From: Cyanobacteriota bacterium
Lineage (GTDB): Bacteria > Cyanobacteriota > Cyanobacteriia > PCC-6307 > Cyanobiaceae
DNA length: 64,000 nucleotides
Reading direction: 5' to 3'
NCBI GenBank assembly: GCA_026389335.1
Contig: JAPLIB010000015.1
Coordinates: 1 to 64,000 of the forward strand
Shown: piece after piece, positions 1 through 9,125 of the stretch
How positions within the stretch are numbered: position 1 is the first letter of the stretch
How the letters are laid out: every line of letters starts with the position of its first letter
The notes under the pieces: model-generated
The model's database searches: none
Told to the model about the DNA's origin: nothing
Seen by the model: only the letters and a program-made list of their open reading frames with translations
Program-made: the position numbers and the translations under genes

Positions 1-137
1 CCCAGCACTCTGAAACACGTACATTGTGACGCTAGCAGGTTCTTCTAAGCCAGAAATGGCTGATTACGCCCCATCTTAACCCGAGATAGTCGCTGGAATC
101 AACTGCCCCACAACGGTTCTGGGTTCCTCAGCAAGCC

Positions 138-332
138 CTACTTATTGAGGTAACCACTGACAAGGCGCCGATAGGGATTGCGAAATACAATCACACTCGC
201 CCTGATTGGACAGCGCACCGACTTGGCCTTCGCCACTTCCCAGGCGAAATCGGACACGCTGCGGCAGGACGCCTTTGGAGAGGCGCATATCACCATTGAG
301 TCGACCAGGCTGACAAGGGCCCTCGGCGCCAT
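138..332 (-). pseudogene. Sulfotransferase fragment (remnant)
   Basis: This short minus-strand frame ends with VIVFRNPYRRLVSGYLNK, which matches the motif around the 3'-phosphate-binding region of PAPS-dependent carbohydrate sulfotransferases (R-[DN]-P-[YF]-x-R-[LV]-x-S-x-[YF]). A stop follows at once, and I see no continuation of the family in any frame of the remaining 137 bases. The piece is far shorter than a sulfotransferase of 200-300 residues. I read it as a decayed end of a sulfotransferase gene beside a glycosyltransferase operon, where sulfation of surface glycans would fit. The left edge of the window limits this call. Confidence 0.3.
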
Positions 333-631
333 AATATCTCAAAAAGAGTGAGAATTGATTCTATCACTCAATTAGCCCACTTGATCTCTTGGCTTCTGCT
401 GCATCAATCTCGACGACCATGACTTACCGGAAGCCCGCTCGCAAGGCTCAGGACAGCAGATCAAGCCCAAGCAACCCCTATGTATCTGGCCTCCACGAAC
501 GAGGAGGTGACGGAATCATGGCGACAACGCATCTGAACCATGGAGCAGAAGCACTTACGGCGCCGGCGCGATTGGAATTAGAATCCTCACTCGGCCCAAA
601 ATCCATAGATTCAGACTGAGCCGACGAGCGC
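333..631. other. Non-coding stretch, nothing recognised
   Basis: About 300 bases between the sulfotransferase remnant and the glycosyltransferase operon. Short frames occur on both strands, but none has a recognisable motif or convincing codon use. No clear terminator hairpin was seen. Confidence 0.4.
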
Positions 632-1501
632 TCAAAGTGATTGATTCTGACCATCGCAATCCCAGGCCTTGAGGTAGGATTCCGCTTCCATTCTGTAATG
701 GGCACTCACGGAAGCACGCGTATTGCCTGACCTCAGCTCCCGCAGCTTCGCCTGCACAGCCAAGCGATACCCAACCATCAAAATCGTGAGATAAACACCT
801 CGCCAACCAAATCTGTAGCCACCACCAAAAACGTAGCGTCGCAGCGCCTCACGACATGAGATCGCCAGGGCATAAGGCAGCCAGGCGGCCTTGCCCTGGC
901 GATCGGCCTGGACGGCTTCAATCGTAGTATAACGATTAAGCTTTTCAATAAATTGGGCTATATCAATATAGTTAAAATGGACAATAGCGCCATGTTCGCG
1001 GCAATTCAGCCTTCGCTCTCTCGCCCCGGAAGCCACATGAAAAAATCGATGGATATCGGCCGTCACCACAACGGCATCCCGCCTGAATAATCGCATCTGG
1101 GCATCTTCATCCGCACCCCAGCCCAGGCCATTGATCGGCTCTCCCAGTAGATAATTAAGGCGTGGAATCCAGCAGATATCAGTCGCGTCATCTGCCACGA
1201 CTTGCGCCAGAACCCTCGCCAAAGGAAGCGGGATCAGCTCATCGGCATCCAGCACCAGGATCCACTCATGTCGAGCCTGGGCGATCGCAAAAGCTCGGGC
1301 CGGATCAGCGAAGCCCAGGCGTTCGTGCATGCACACCCGGGCACCAAAGCGCCGAGCGATCGCAACTGTATCATCATCGCTGTGCATATCGCAAACCAGG
1401 ATGTCGTCAGCCCAGGCGCTAACCGAACGCAGGGCCTGCGGCAGATTGCATTCCTCATTGAGGGTATGAATCACGACCGTGAGCGGAACGCGGTTGATCA
1501 C
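632..1501 (-). CDS. Family 2 glycosyltransferase (WaaE/KdtX-like)
   Basis: A cytoplasmic inverting GT-A glycosyltransferase of 289 residues. The N-terminus has the GT2 nucleotide-binding pattern LTVVIHTLNEECNLPQAL, followed by DDILVCDMHSDDDT and the metal-binding VLDADE near residue 83. The length and the DADE/INGLGW region resemble the lipopolysaccharide-core glucosyltransferase WaaE group. The GTG start overlaps the stop of the preceding gene by four bases, so translation is probably coupled. It is the last gene of a five-gene minus-strand operon that includes three GT2-type enzymes and one GT8-like enzyme, pointing to assembly of a surface oligosaccharide. Donor and acceptor sugars cannot be told from sequence. 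Confidence 0.85.
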   Translation of the reverse strand: MINRVPLTVVIHTLNEECNLPQALRSVSAWADDILVCDMHSDDDTVAIARRFGARVCMHERLGFADPARAFAIAQARHEWILVLDADELIPLPLARVLAQVVADDATDICWIPRLNYLLGEPINGLGWGADEDAQMRLFRRDAVVVTADIHRFFHVASGARERRLNCREHGAIVHFNYIDIAQFIEKLNRYTTIEAVQADRQGKAAWLPYALAISCREALRRYVFGGGYRFGWRGVYLTILMVGYRLAVQAKLRELRSGNTRASVSAHYRMEAESYLKAWDCDGQNQSL

Positions 1502-2469
1502 GATTCGATCCTGGCTGCCAACGATTCCGCCTCCATACCCATGGCCGGTTGCACAACCGTGTGGTTGCCAGTCGCGCCGATCTCCTGCGACCCCGAAGCC
1601 TCCTCCAGAACCGTGGCCGAACGGCGGGCGCAGAGAACTCGCACCATGGATCGGAAATGGTCATCAACCGTCGCCGGCAAGCCTACCCACAGCGGCCATG
1701 CCGCATCGCGACGGGTCAGGCCGATGATCAGCGTGAAACTTTCGCCAATCGCCACCGGATTCGGGAAACCCTGAATCAGCCCCTCAGCTGAACATCCCGG
1801 AAAACGCTCCAGGTCCACCTCTCCATGCCAACGCCGCTTGCCTGGGTAAGGATGGCTGAGCAACAGCAGGGGTCGGGGGCTGGCGCCAGGCTGGCGCCAC
1901 AACAGCTCGACCCCTGGCGAATCAATCAGCAACCCAGCTGCCACCAGGTCTGGCGGCAGCTGGGTTGCTGCAACGGGAAACGGTCCCAGCTCACGACAGA
2001 CGAAATGGCGGCACCAGGGAGCCCGAAAGGCCACCGCGTCGGAGAACAGATAGATCGGGGTACCTGGCGAGAACTGCTCGGGCCGCAGCGCCCTGGGCTG
2101 GTCGCGGTACTGGTCCAGGCCATCATCGAGCAGCAGGATCTGGGGAACACGCGCCAGAATCGCCGCCAGCAACCGTCCCCCCTCCCGGCGGTGGGGGATA
2201 TAGATCCGGCGCACCAGGCCCAGCCAGCACAGCAGCAATAACAGCAGCAACGTGAGCGGGCCGGCGGGAAGCCAGCCGAGCCCACGACCCCAGACCCAGA
2301 CGGGCCGGGAGCCAGCCTCCAGCCGTGTCGGTTCATAGAACGCGATCGCCCAATCACGAGGCTGCTCCTGCAGCCTCTGAACCGTGGCCGCGGCCAGATT
2401 CACCGCATTGAAGCAGAAATACACATCCAGCGCCGGGCCAAGACGACGCAGCCGCACCGCCATCCTCAT
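1498..2469 (-). CDS. Unrecognised glycan-biosynthesis protein, possible GT-B glycosyltransferase
   Basis: A 323-residue protein I cannot assign to a family. It has a hydrophobic segment near residues 70-85 (GPLTLLLLLLLCWLGLVRRI), an HRREGG motif, a DDGLDQYRD stretch and, later, LLLLSHPYPGKRRW. An HP motif in such a context is seen in sialyltransferase-like GT-B enzymes, but this match is weak. The ATG overlaps the stop of the upstream GT2 gene (ATGA), and its own stop overlaps the next GTG, so it is embedded in the glycosyltransferase operon. A role in making or modifying the same glycan is inferred from position only. Confidence 0.65.
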   Translation of the reverse strand: MRMAVRLRRLGPALDVYFCFNAVNLAAATVQRLQEQPRDWAIAFYEPTRLEAGSRPVWVWGRGLGWLPAGPLTLLLLLLLCWLGLVRRIYIPHRREGGRLLAAILARVPQILLLDDGLDQYRDQPRALRPEQFSPGTPIYLFSDAVAFRAPWCRHFVCRELGPFPVAATQLPPDLVAAGLLIDSPGVELLWRQPGASPRPLLLLSHPYPGKRRWHGEVDLERFPGCSAEGLIQGFPNPVAIGESFTLIIGLTRRDAAWPLWVGLPATVDDHFRSMVRVLCARRSATVLEEASGSQEIGATGNHTVVQPAMGMEAESLAARIES

Positions 2470-3569
2470 CGCCGACGACCGGGCGAGATTGCAGCCCGCA
2501 GAGCCTGCATCCGCCCCCTACAGAGGGACAACAGACCTACCGGAAGGTGCATCAATCGCCGGCCGCTGTGCCACCAGAGACGATGCCACCAACGCACCTC
2601 CCAGTAACCCCGATGGGACGGAGGCACCAACTTCAGGGGCAACTCGGCGAGAAACACCTCTGGTATCGCCAGGAAGCAGCCCCAGAAGGACATCCGCCGG
2701 ACGTGGTCAATCTCATCGGCCACCTCCGCCGACAGCTGGGGAAGCGAAGCCGCTTCCACCTGCCACACCCCCGAAGAGAGCTCCCGGTACTCGGAACCCG
2801 CCACCCGGCCACTCCAGGGGCAGTGCGCCGCCAGCAACCGATTGCTCAGCCGCGAAGCCCGCATCGCCGCCAGCGCCCTGGATGCCTCCAGGGCATTGAG
2901 CCGGCCCGAGCGGCCCTGGCCCGCCCGCTCCGCATCGGAATGGGCGATCACACCGATCCACGCGGCTGGAAGCGTCGCCGCCCCCTGGCCCGTCTGCAGC
3001 GCCAGCCGGGCCTGCAGATCTTTGTCGTCGAAGCCGTAGCCGATCAGGTGTTCATTGAACCCCCCCACCGCTGCAAACAACTGGCGCGACATCAGAAACT
3101 GGCCCTTGCGCCCCTCGGGGCCGCAACCAAACGCATACCCAGGGGCCTCAGCCGCCCCCTCAGTCACCCTCTCCCGCGACGACGACGGCGGCGGCGGCGG
3201 CAGGCCCCACACCTCGTCAACCCAGTCGCGGCCGCCCCCGCCTGGCTTGGGCCAGGCCTCGGTTGGCCAGACCTTTGTTCGCCAGGCCTCCGTTGGCCAG
3301 GTATCGGCATCCAGCTTGAGGATCCAATCCCCCGCCGCACGGGATACCGCGAAGTTGTACGCCCGGCACAGGTTCCAGCGGGCCTCCCCTTCCACCCGCA
3401 ACAGCCGCAGCCGTGGGTCTGCCGGCAGCTCCTGGCGCCGCAGGGGCTGGCGGCTGCTCCAATCGACGATCAGGTGTTCCCCATGGTTGGGCCAGGCCGC
3501 CACCTGCGGGGCCGTGACCAGCAGGTGCTGCCGCCGGTTCATGCACACCGTCACGATCGACAGACTCAT
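2466..3569 (-). CDS. Family 2 glycosyltransferase with galactosyltransferase-type C-terminus (copy 1)
   Basis: The protein starts MSLSIVTVCMNR, placed at 3569 because this ATG overlaps the upstream stop (ATGA); the frame is open further upstream but overlaps the previous gene. Visible motifs are WNLCRAYNFAVSRAAGDW, the metal-binding LDADTWP, and GGFNEHLIGYGFDDKDLQAR, the glyco-transf-7C type motif of beta-1,4-galactosyltransferase-like enzymes. It is a close paralogue of the next gene upstream, differing by a roughly 20-residue Trp/Pro-rich insert after LDADTWP (WRTKVWPTEAWPKPGGGG) that looks like a small internal repeat expansion. The acceptor is unknown. Confidence 0.85.
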   Translation of the reverse strand: MSLSIVTVCMNRRQHLLVTAPQVAAWPNHGEHLIVDWSSRQPLRRQELPADPRLRLLRVEGEARWNLCRAYNFAVSRAAGDWILKLDADTWPTEAWRTKVWPTEAWPKPGGGGRDWVDEVWGLPPPPPSSSRERVTEGAAEAPGYAFGCGPEGRKGQFLMSRQLFAAVGGFNEHLIGYGFDDKDLQARLALQTGQGAATLPAAWIGVIAHSDAERAGQGRSGRLNALEASRALAAMRASRLSNRLLAAHCPWSGRVAGSEYRELSSGVWQVEAASLPQLSAEVADEIDHVRRMSFWGCFLAIPEVFLAELPLKLVPPSHRGYWEVRWWHRLWWHSGRRLMHLPVGLLSLCRGRMQALRAAISPGRRR

Positions 3570-4666
3570 GAACCCAGTGGCGTGCGGTCCTGAACCAGCC
3601 GGTCGCCAAACCAGCCCCGCAGGGCCAGAAGCCCCTGGCGCCCCAGCACCAGGGCCCACACCGGCAACTCCAGCAGGGGGCGAGCGCTATACCACCAGAT
3701 CCGGTGCCAGATCCGCACCCGCCAGCGGCCAGCGCGCTCGGGCGGAAAGAGGGAATAGGGCAGCACCTCCAGACAGGGTTCTGGAATCGCCAGGAAGAAA
3801 CCCCAGAAGGTCATGCGGCGGGCGTGATCAATCTCAGCGGCCACACCCGTAGCCAGCCGGGGAATCGTGGCCGCTTCCGCCTGCCACACGCCGGCCGCTC
3901 GCTCCAGATACACCGAGCCTGGGGCCCGGCCGCTCCAGGGGCAGTGCGCCGCCAGCAGCCGGTTACTGAGCTGCGAGGCCCGCATCGCCGCCAACCCCCG
4001 GGATGCCTCCAGCCAATCCAACCGGCTGGAGCGGCCCTGACCGGCCCGTTCCGCATCGGAATGGGGAATCACGCCAATCCAGGCTTCTGGAAGCTCCGAG
4101 GCTGGCTGGCCTGTGTGCACCGCCAGGCGTGCCTGCAGATCCTTGTCGTCGAAGCCGTAGCCGATCAGATGCTCATTGAAGCCACCCACCGCTTCAAACA
4201 GCTGGCGCGACATCAGAAACTGGCCCTTGCGCCCCTGCGGGCCGCTGCCGAACGCATAGCCAGGGCCCGCTGGCGCCCCCCCCTCCCGGGGCTGCAGACC
4301 CAGAATGTGACGCAGTCCATCCTGCGTGCAGCAGCCTTCCCCGGACCAGGCTGCCGTGGGCCAGGTGTCGGCATCCAGCTTGAGGATCCAGTCTCCCGAC
4401 GCCCGCGCCACCGCAAAGTTGTAGGCCCGGCACAGGTTCCAGCTCGGTTCGCCCTCCACCCGCAGCAGCCGGATGCGGCCATCGGCGGGCAGCTGCTGCC
4501 GCCGCACCGGCACCGCACTGCTCCAGTCAACGATCACGTGCTCCTGATGGCCTGACCAGGCCGCCACCCGCGAGGCCGTGGCTAGCAGGTGCTCCAACCG
4601 GTTCATGCACACTGTGACGATGCTCAGGTGCACCGCCGCGCTCCTGGCTGGCTGGCTCAATCCCAC
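3566..4666 (-). CDS. Family 2 glycosyltransferase with galactosyltransferase-type C-terminus (copy 2)
   Basis: A 366-residue tandem paralogue of the downstream gene. It shares VHLSIVTVCMNRLEHLL, WNLCRAYNFAVARASGDW, LDADTWP and GGFNEHLIGYGFDDKDLQAR. The chosen GTG start overlaps the upstream GT8-like gene by ten bases; a start closer to LSIVTVCMN would remove this overlap. The C-terminal third (FWGFFLAIPEPCLEVLPYSL and onward) also matches the paralogue, so the duplication covered the whole gene. Keeping both copies in one coupled operon suggests two successive transfers of related sugars. That is inference. Confidence 0.85.
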   Translation of the reverse strand: MGLSQPARSAAVHLSIVTVCMNRLEHLLATASRVAAWSGHQEHVIVDWSSAVPVRRQQLPADGRIRLLRVEGEPSWNLCRAYNFAVARASGDWILKLDADTWPTAAWSGEGCCTQDGLRHILGLQPREGGAPAGPGYAFGSGPQGRKGQFLMSRQLFEAVGGFNEHLIGYGFDDKDLQARLAVHTGQPASELPEAWIGVIPHSDAERAGQGRSSRLDWLEASRGLAAMRASQLSNRLLAAHCPWSGRAPGSVYLERAAGVWQAEAATIPRLATGVAAEIDHARRMTFWGFFLAIPEPCLEVLPYSLFPPERAGRWRVRIWHRIWWYSARPLLELPVWALVLGRQGLLALRGWFGDRLVQDRTPLGS

Positions 4667-5364
4667 AGGCGCATGGCGTCGTCACGGGCGCGATACCACT
4701 CGGCCGCCAGCACCCCACCCATGAACGCCTGCTCGCGGAACCAGGGGCCACCAAGGGTCCAGTGCAGCAAGCGGGCCCCCTGGGAGCGGGCCGGATCCTG
4801 CACATCCACCAGATGGTTCCAGCGATCGGCCAGGGCACCGATTTCATGGTCGCCGGCCAGCCAGTGGAAGCGATGCAGCTCCAGGCCACTGGCGCTGTTG
4901 ACGTAGTCGGGAGTGAGTGCCGTGCAGCGCTCACAGTTGAGCAGCATCAGGGAACTCCAATTCTTCTTCGGATACGGACTCTGGGGCTCACCCAGGAACT
5001 TCACCGCCTCATTGGGGTTGTGTTCGTGCTGAACGCACTGCACCGCATAGCGATCGTCGCGCTCAGCCCAGAGCTCAGCGATGTCGCCACGGCAGAGCAT
5101 GTCGCAGTCCATGAAGATGGCCCAGCCCCGATAACCCATCAGCTGGGGCACGAGGAAACGGGTGAAGGAGAAGGCCGTGGCCTGCTTCGGATCCCGTTCG
5201 CGCTGAAACACCCCCAGGGCCTCCAGCTGGGGTGTGACGATCGGCGTGATCGCCAGGGGCAGGGAGCTGTGCTGCACCAGGCTGTCGATCAGCACACTGG
5301 TGGCGGCCCGTTCCCGTGGGTCATAACCAATGAAAATGGGGATCGGACCAGCGGAGTGGCGCAT
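4657..5364 (-). CDS. GT8-like glycosyltransferase
   Basis: A 235-residue enzyme beginning MRHSAGPIPIFIGYDPRERAA. The motif AIFMDCDMLCRGDIAELW carries the DxD-type DCD triad followed by D/N-x-ELW, as in family 8 retaining glycosyltransferases. A later HWTLGGPWF resembles the C-terminal H-x-G-x2-KPW region. The frame also permits a TTG start at 5397, but I prefer the ATG at 5364; neither has a strong ribosome site. It is the first gene of the five-gene operon, so the promoter should lie between here and the divergent pcrA start at 5493. No promoter could be picked with confidence. Confidence 0.75.
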   Translation of the reverse strand: MRHSAGPIPIFIGYDPRERAATSVLIDSLVQHSSLPLAITPIVTPQLEALGVFQRERDPKQATAFSFTRFLVPQLMGYRGWAIFMDCDMLCRGDIAELWAERDDRYAVQCVQHEHNPNEAVKFLGEPQSPYPKKNWSSLMLLNCERCTALTPDYVNSASGLELHRFHWLAGDHEIGALADRWNHLVDVQDPARSQGARLLHWTLGGPWFREQAFMGGVLAAEWYRARDDAMRLWD

Positions 5365-5492
5365 CGGGGAAGTCGGTTCAAGGGGAGACGGAAGCAACGC
5401 CTCGTTCTGCTCCCACGCGGAGCCACGAGCACCAAAGCCAATCTAAGCGCCACCCTTTCGGCCATTCTCCAGGGCTTGCCTAGGCTCAGCCG

Positions 5493-7937
5493 ATGGCTGC
5501 TGCCCCCACCCCCACCAACGCTCCGGGGGAACGCACCTCCGCGTTCCTCGCCGGCCTCAACGACGCCCAGCGCCGGGCCGTGGATCACCACACCGGGCCG
5601 CTGCTGGTGGTGGCCGGGGCCGGCAGCGGCAAAACCCGCGCCCTCACCCATCGCATCGCCCACCTGATCGGCCACCACGGCGTCGATCCGGGCGAGCTGC
5701 TGGCCGTCACCTTCACCAACAAGGCCGCCCGCGAGATGAAGGAGCGGCTGGAGCTGCTGCTGGCTCAGAAGCTGGCCCAGAGCCAGTACGGCCAGCCCTG
5801 GAGCACCCTGGGGCAGATCGAGCAGAAAAAGCTGCGCAGCCGCATCTACCGCGAAGTGATCAAGGAGTTGTGGATCGGCACCTTCCACGCCCTGTTTGCC
5901 CGGCTGCTGCGCTTTGACATCGACAAGTACAAGGATTCCGAGGGCCTGAGCTGGACCCGCCAATTCTCGATCTACGACGAAAACGACGCCCAGAGCCTGG
6001 TCAAGGAGATCGTCACCCAGGAACTGGGCCTCGATCCCAAGCGCTTCGAGCCCAAGAAGGTGCGCTGGGCAATCAGCAACGCCAAGAACCAGGGCTGGCT
6101 GCCGGAGGAGATGGAGGCCAAGGCCGAAGGCATGCGCGATCGCAAGATGGCCGAGGCCTACCGCCTCTACCGGCGCGCCCTGGCCGCCAATAACGCCCTC
6201 GACTTCGACGACCTGCTGCTGCTGCCGGTGCAGTTGCTGCGCCAGAACGAGCAGGTGCGCGCCTACTGGCATCGCCGCTTCCGCCATGTGCTGGTGGACG
6301 AATACCAGGACACCAACCGCACCCAGTACGACCTGATCAAGTTGCTGGTGACGGACGGCAAAGACCCCGAGACCTACGACGACTGGTCCGGGCGCTCGGT
6401 GTTCGTGGTGGGCGATGCCGACCAGAGCATCTACAGCTTCCGCGCCGCCGACTTCACGATCCTGATGGGCTTCCAGGACGACTTCGGCGACCGGGCCCCC
6501 GACGACACCACCCGCACGATGGTGAAGCTGGAGGAGAACTACCGCTCCACCGCCACGATCCTGGAGGCGGCCAACGCCCTGATCGCCCACAACAGCGAGC
6601 GGATCGACAAGGTGCTGCGGCCCACCCGCGGCGAGGGCGAACCGATCAGCCTCACCCGCTGCGACGACGAGATCGCCGAGGCTGAAGCGGTGGTGCATCG
6701 CATGCGCATGCTCGATGCCGCCCACCCCGAGCTGCGCTGGGGCGACATGGCCGTGCTGTATCGCACCAATGCCCAGTCGCGGGCGATGGAGGAATCGCTG
6801 GTGCGCTGGGGCATCCCCTATCTGGTGGTGGGCGGCCTGCGCTTTTACGACCGCCGCGAGATCAAGGATGTGCTCGCCTACCTCAAGCTGCTGGTGAACC
6901 CCGCCGACACCGTCAGCCTGCTGCGGGTGCTGAACACGCCCAAGCGGGGCATCGGCAAAACCACGATCGAGCGGCTCACCGATGCATCCAGTCAGCTGGG
7001 CATCCCCCTCTGGGATGTGGTGAGCGACGCCGAGGCGGTGCGCTCCCTCGGCGGCCGCTCGGCCAAGGGGCTGCTGCAATTCCACGAATTGGTATGTGAT
7101 CTGCAGCGCCGCGCCCAGGAGGCGCCTCCCTCCGAGCTGGTGCAGCGGGTGATGGAGCAGAGCGGTTATGTGGCTGAATTGCTGGCCGAAGGCTCCGATG
7201 AGGCTGAAGACCGGCGCCGCAACCTGGGGGAACTGGTCAACGCCGCCCTCCAGTACCAGGAGGAGAACGAGGAGGGCAGCCTGGAGGATTTCCTCGCCTC
7301 AGCGGCTCTCGCCAGCGACGCCGACAGCAAGGACACCCAGCAGGACCGGGTCACCCTGATGACCCTGCACGCCAGCAAAGGACTGGAGTTCCCGGTGGTG
7401 TTCCTGGTGGGGATGGAGCAGGGGCTCTTCCCCAGCTACCGCTCCCTCGATGACCCCGCCTCGCTGGAAGAGGAACGGCGCCTCTGCTATGTGGGGCTCA
7501 CCCGCGCCAAGGAGCGCCTGTTTCTCTCCCACGCCTGCGAGCGGCGCCTCTGGGGCGGCATGCGCGAGCCGGCGGTGCCGTCGGTGTTTCTCTCCGAGCT
7601 GCCCAGCGAGCTGCTCCAGGGCGACATCCCCCACAGCGGTGGCGCCGCCATCCGGCGTGAGCAGCGCCTCGATCGGCTCACCCGCGTCGACCGCCCCGAG
7701 AGCCGGCGGGTGGAGAGCGGCGGTGAGGCCGGAGCCCCGAGCAACGCCGTGCGCCGCCGTGGCCCGGCCCCCAGCTGGGCGGTGGGCGACCGCCTGCGCC
7801 ACGCCAGCTTCGGCGAAGGCCAGATCACCCACCTGTTCGGCAGCGGCGAGAAAATCTCGATTGCGGTGAAGTTCGAGGGCATGGGGCCGAAGATCCTCGA
7901 TCCGCGGCTGGCACCGATCGAAGCGCTGCCCTCATGA
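5493..7937 (+). CDS. pcrA: ATP-dependent DNA helicase, UvrD/PcrA type
   Basis: A superfamily 1A 3'-5' DNA helicase of 814 residues for nucleotide-excision and mismatch repair and for clearing stalled or recombination intermediates. All helicase motifs are readable in order: Walker A GAGSGKTRALTHR, motif Ia TFTNKAA, Walker B VDEYQDTN, GDADQSIYSFRAAD, LEENYRST, VTLMTLHASKGLEF and LCYVGLTRAKERL. The C-terminus has the tudor-like tail seen in UvrD/PcrA (VGDRLRHASFGEGQI). Length is slightly above the usual 720-780. The stop overlaps the ATG of the next gene, so the two are translationally coupled. It is divergent from the glycosyltransferase operon. Confidence 0.95.
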   Translation: MAAAPTPTNAPGERTSAFLAGLNDAQRRAVDHHTGPLLVVAGAGSGKTRALTHRIAHLIGHHGVDPGELLAVTFTNKAAREMKERLELLLAQKLAQSQYGQPWSTLGQIEQKKLRSRIYREVIKELWIGTFHALFARLLRFDIDKYKDSEGLSWTRQFSIYDENDAQSLVKEIVTQELGLDPKRFEPKKVRWAISNAKNQGWLPEEMEAKAEGMRDRKMAEAYRLYRRALAANNALDFDDLLLLPVQLLRQNEQVRAYWHRRFRHVLVDEYQDTNRTQYDLIKLLVTDGKDPETYDDWSGRSVFVVGDADQSIYSFRAADFTILMGFQDDFGDRAPDDTTRTMVKLEENYRSTATILEAANALIAHNSERIDKVLRPTRGEGEPISLTRCDDEIAEAEAVVHRMRMLDAAHPELRWGDMAVLYRTNAQSRAMEESLVRWGIPYLVVGGLRFYDRREIKDVLAYLKLLVNPADTVSLLRVLNTPKRGIGKTTIERLTDASSQLGIPLWDVVSDAEAVRSLGGRSAKGLLQFHELVCDLQRRAQEAPPSELVQRVMEQSGYVAELLAEGSDEAEDRRRNLGELVNAALQYQEENEEGSLEDFLASAALASDADSKDTQQDRVTLMTLHASKGLEFPVVFLVGMEQGLFPSYRSLDDPASLEEERRLCYVGLTRAKERLFLSHACERRLWGGMREPAVPSVFLSELPSELLQGDIPHSGGAAIRREQRLDRLTRVDRPESRRVESGGEAGAPSNAVRRRGPAPSWAVGDRLRHASFGEGQITHLFGSGEKISIAVKFEGMGPKILDPRLAPIEALPS

Positions 7938-9121
7938 CCCTCGCGACGGCCCCCTCCTCCGCGAGCGGGCAAGCGGCAGAGCCCCTGCGGATTCTGGTGG
8001 CCACCGGTGGCCTGATCCACCTGGTGCACCAGCTGGCCGTGGTGGTGGCGTTGCCTGAGGTGGCGGCCCTGCTCGCCGGCCGCAACGCCAGTGGCCCTGT
8101 TGCAGCACCCACCATTGGTGTCTGGCTCACCGGTGTGATCCGCAACGACCCCAGCGCCCTGGCAGCCCTGGAAACGGCGATCGAACGCTGGCTGGTGCTG
8201 CTGCGCCGCCAGCGACCCGCCGACTTCGGCGCCATTCACCTGCTGCCCCAGGGACCCGGGGGCGCAGCGGAGGGCTGGGAGCTCCTCTGCCTCAACAACC
8301 AGTGGCAACAGCTGCAGCGCCAGCCCCTGGAGCTGCCATCGATCCGGCAGCTCGTGGTCTGCGGCGATGGCCTGGGGATTTATTACCGCTGCGCCCGGGA
8401 GTTGCGGGCGATCCTGCCCAGCCTGCTGAACCGACCGATTGCCGAACCCGAACGCCAGGTGCGCTATGTCCTCAGCGGCCGCCAGCCCCTCTGGCACCGC
8501 CCGCCCAGGAGGGTGATCCAGGCCCCCCTGGAGGACCGTGCCCAGCTGTTTGAGCTGCTGGTGCAGAGCCAGCGCGCGGCCGCCCAGCCGCTGCTGGAGT
8601 TCTGCCTCACCGCCACCGACGCCCAGCGCCCCCTGTGGATCTGCTCGGTTCCGAACCTGGCCCACCAGTTCAGCGGTCGCCGCATCCCGTTCTCGGTGCT
8701 GGTGAGCTGGCAGCGCCAACTGCAACGCCAGCAAGGCTTCGATCCCACCCGGGACCGGCTGCTGCTGATCGACCATCCCAAGGCGCCGGTGGACGGCAGC
8801 TTCGGCACCATCAAGCTGCCCTGGCTGGCGGGTCCACTGCGCTCCGCCGTGAGCCTGGAGGTGATGGTGCGGCTGCTGGAGGAGCGCCGACCGGGAGGGC
8901 GCATCGTCGTGGCGGGGCTCACCTCAGCGCTCTATGGCGTGCGCCAGCTCACCACGGCCGAAGTGAGCTGGCTGGGCCTGGCCCCCCTCTGGCGCCACAA
9001 CCCGCTCTACCGCCGCCAGCCGCTTGAGTTTCTGCATCGCTGCCTGAGGGCGTCACGCATGGCCTGGCTCACCAACTCCGGCCCCCTCCAACCGGGACAG
9101 CGGGGTGACAAGCGCTACTGA
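7934..9121 (+). CDS. Uncharacterised protein coupled to pcrA, possible sialyltransferase-like GT-B enzyme
   Basis: A 395-residue protein starting inside the pcrA stop (ATGA). The N-terminus RILVATGGLIHLVHQLAVV has the GG-x2-H-x2-Q look of sialyl/polysialyltransferases. Further on are VVCGDGLGIYY, LLLIDHPKAP (an HP motif) and a C-terminal GRIVVAGLTSALYG, similar to the serine-rich acceptor-side motif of that group. I treat these as suggestive, since the match is by eye and no search was possible. The neighbourhood (polysaccharide membrane genes convergent downstream) agrees with a glycan role, and coupling to a helicase would then be coincidental. Confidence 0.6.
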   Translation: MTLATAPSSASGQAAEPLRILVATGGLIHLVHQLAVVVALPEVAALLAGRNASGPVAAPTIGVWLTGVIRNDPSALAALETAIERWLVLLRRQRPADFGAIHLLPQGPGGAAEGWELLCLNNQWQQLQRQPLELPSIRQLVVCGDGLGIYYRCARELRAILPSLLNRPIAEPERQVRYVLSGRQPLWHRPPRRVIQAPLEDRAQLFELLVQSQRAAAQPLLEFCLTATDAQRPLWICSVPNLAHQFSGRRIPFSVLVSWQRQLQRQQGFDPTRDRLLLIDHPKAPVDGSFGTIKLPWLAGPLRSAVSLEVMVRLLEERRPGGRIVVAGLTSALYGVRQLTTAEVSWLGLAPLWRHNPLYRRQPLEFLHRCLRASRMAWLTNSGPLQPGQRGDKRY

Positions 9122-9125
9122 GCGC

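Noticed and set aside
5289-7085. 598-codon open frame on the minus strand
   Set aside because: Antisense to pcrA; composition is His/Gly/Gln-rich shadow of a GC-rich gene with no family motif.
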